This document shows positions 39,534 through 40,697 of a stretch of DNA of 40,697 nucleotides, in pieces. Where the stretch lies: NCBI GenBank assembly GCA_036501535.1, contig DASYAE010000252.1, positions 1-40,697 on the forward strand, written 5' to 3'. Positions within the stretch are counted from its first letter, which is position 1. Each line of letters starts with the position of its first letter. The position numbers were made by a program, and so were the translations under genes. Under the pieces are notes generated by a model. It did no database searches and was not told where the DNA came from. It saw only the letters and a list, made by a program, of their open reading frames with translations. This DNA is from DASYAE01 sp036501535. GTDB taxonomy: Bacteria > Actinomycetota > Actinomycetes > Streptomycetales > Catenulisporaceae.

Positions 39534-40697
39534 TCAGGCGCCGCTCATCGGGCCGCCGAAGGGCCCGAACATCGGTCGGCGTGCGCTGGATTTGATCAGT
39601 GCGAACAGGTGATCCACCCGCTCGGCGCCCAAGAGGCTGCGGCTGTCGCGGAACTGCGGGTGGTGTGCCAGGACCAGTGCGGCCGCGGCGGTGACGTGCG
39701 CGGCGGCGATCGCCGTGCCGTCGAGGGCGGCGTAGCTGCCGTGGGGGGCGGCTGAGATGATTGCGACGCCGGGGGCGCACACGTTGATCTCGGGGCCGGC
39801 GTTGGAGAACGCCGGGACGAACAGGCCTTCGGGGGAGACCGGTGCGTCGGCTGCTTCGAGGGCGGCGCGGCTCTCCGGCGGGAAGGTCCCGTGGAGCCCT
39901 ACGGCCGCGACGGTGAGCACGTTGGGCAGGTTGGCCGGGAACGGTACGGGTCCTGTGCCGTTGCCCGCGGCGGCGATGCAGGCGACGCTGGCCTGCCTGG
40001 CCTGCTCGATCTTCTGGGCCACCAGGCGCGACGGGACGGCGCAGTTCACACTGAGCTGCACCACGTTCCAGCGGTCCGCCATGGCGTGATCGAGTGCTTC
40101 GATCAGGTCGCTGCTGTAGCCGCCGGGCATGGCTTTGAGGCAGTGCAGCTCGGCCTCGGGGGCCAGGCCGACGATGCCGGTCTGGTCGTCGCGCCCGGCG
40201 ATCAGCGCGGCGCAGGCCGTGCCGTTGCCGAGGGCGTCCTCGCGCCAGGACTTGTCGTCCCGGTCGAGCACGTTGTGGCCGTTGTCGAGCCGGTCGGCCA
40301 GGTCGGGGTGCCCGTCGTGGGCGCCGGAGTCGATCAGGCCGACGCGTACGCCGTGGCCGCGGAAGGTCGGCGGCATGCGGTCCAGGCCCAGCGCCCGCTC
40401 GGCCCAGCCCGCGTACGCCTGCTCGGGGAAGTCGGGCAGGGCGCCGGTCAGCCTCCGGCAGGCGACCACGTTCGGCTCGCGTTCGGAGAGCCGCGGCCGG
40501 ATCACGCTGCCGTCGTAGTGGCCGCCGTGCGGGCGGGCTTCGAGCAGCAGCGCCGTCTCGACCAGTTCCTTCGGCACGGCCAGCGAGGCCTGGCCGTCCC
40601 TGCCGGTCAGCGCGGTCGCGGCCGCGCCCGGGCACAGCAGTTGTACGAGGGCGTACTCGATCGGGCGGGCGGCGTCGTCGCGCACGATGACGGTGAT
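39534..40697 (-). CDS. Subtilase-family (S8) protein lacking catalytic His and Ser, partial at right edge
   Basis: The frame is open to the right edge, so the start lies outside; 388 codons are visible. The first about 75 residues (IEYALVQLLCPG, DGQASLAVPKELVETALLL) look like a carboxypeptidase-regulatory-type beta-sandwich. Then an S8 fold: the catalytic Asp is kept in VGLIDSGAHDGHPDLADR, and the oxyanion Asn in IAAAGNGTG. The His motif H-G-T-H is NGTA, and the Ser motif G-T-S-M is GTAI (LDGTAIAAAHV). With His and Ser gone, the protein cannot be a normal serine protease. No signal peptide is visible in the window and no membrane helix follows, so a cytoplasmic scaffold or peptide-binding role is possible. 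It converges on the sigma factor gene. Confidence 0.85.
   Translation of the reverse strand: MTVIVRDDAARPIEYALVQLLCPGAAATALTGRDGQASLAVPKELVETALLLEARPHGGHYDGSVIRPRLSEREPNVVACRRLTGALPDFPEQAYAGWAERALGLDRMPPTFRGHGVRVGLIDSGAHDGHPDLADRLDNGHNVLDRDDKSWREDALGNGTACAALIAGRDDQTGIVGLAPEAELHCLKAMPGGYSSDLIEALDHAMADRWNVVQLSVNCAVPSRLVAQKIEQARQASVACIAAAGNGTGPVPFPANLPNVLTVAAVGLHGTFPPESRAALEAADAPVSPEGLFVPAFSNAGPEINVCAPGVAIISAAPHGSYAALDGTAIAAAHVTAAAALVLAHHPQFRDSRSLLGAERVDHLFALIKSSARRPMFGPFGGPMSGA

Overview
The window is about 40.7 kb of very GC-rich DNA with strong G/C bias at third codon positions, frequent GTG starts, an AfsR/SARP regulator, an ECF41 sigma factor, a DUF1707 protein, rare TTA codons and secreted polysaccharide hydrolases. 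This points to a chromosomal accessory region of a filamentous actinomycete (Streptomyces/Catenulispora/Actinospica-like). That placement is an inference from gene content, not a phylogeny. No rRNA, tRNA, CRISPR, IS element or phage gene was seen.

Layout. 1-3.0 kb: an AfsR/SARP regulator that runs off the left edge and carries two apparent 1-nt frameshifts, with a GNAT acetyltransferase upstream. 3.1-8.6 kb: a flavin-dependent monooxygenase, an actinobacterial PTH2-type peptidyl-tRNA hydrolase, and a large Tat-exported DUF5703/GH95-like glycosidase. 8.7-13.9 kb: a tightly coupled minus-strand operon of solute-binding lipoprotein, fused permease, ATPase, FTR1-like membrane protein and a 69-aa membrane protein. 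It is best read as ferric-iron type (Fbp) transport, and related 14-bp palindromes precede its first gene and its FTR1-like gene. 14.0-15.7 kb: an HTH_20/ArsR regulator facing an MFS exporter that lost its 3' end in a tail-to-tail fusion with a small secreted protein gene.

16.2-19.8 kb: a chromate transporter, a cytochrome-b561-like membrane protein, and a sensor kinase whose response regulator survives only as an about 30-codon scar holding its N- and C-terminal ends. 19.9-26.4 kb: a carbohydrate region with a secreted GH16 beta-glucanase carrying a CBM6-like module, a LacI regulator, LacI-type operators, an orphan oligopeptide/oligosaccharide-type ABC ATPase with a degraded signature motif, a MaoC dehydratase and a secreted GH43 enzyme. 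26.4-29.9 kb: a CPA2 antiporter, a protein containing a KH domain that resembles ribosomal protein S3, and a PadR regulator with its membrane partner.

29.9-35.0 kb: a phosphoketolase divergent from acetate kinase and an AcuC-type deacetylase. Together they form an acetyl-phosphate/acetate module with a possible protein-deacetylation branch. 35.0-40.7 kb: nitronate monooxygenase, a muconolactone-isomerase-like protein, a DUF1707 protein, a NAD-dependent epimerase divergent from an ECF41 (SigJ-like) sigma factor with matching promoter elements on both strands, and a partial subtilase lacking its catalytic His and Ser.

The strongest candidates for something undescribed are the S3-KH-like protein, the catalytically dead subtilase, the palindrome-linked Fbp/FTR1-like iron system, and the paired ECF41 promoters. 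A recurrent theme is decay: frameshifts, an internally deleted response regulator, a truncated exporter and a degenerate ATPase.
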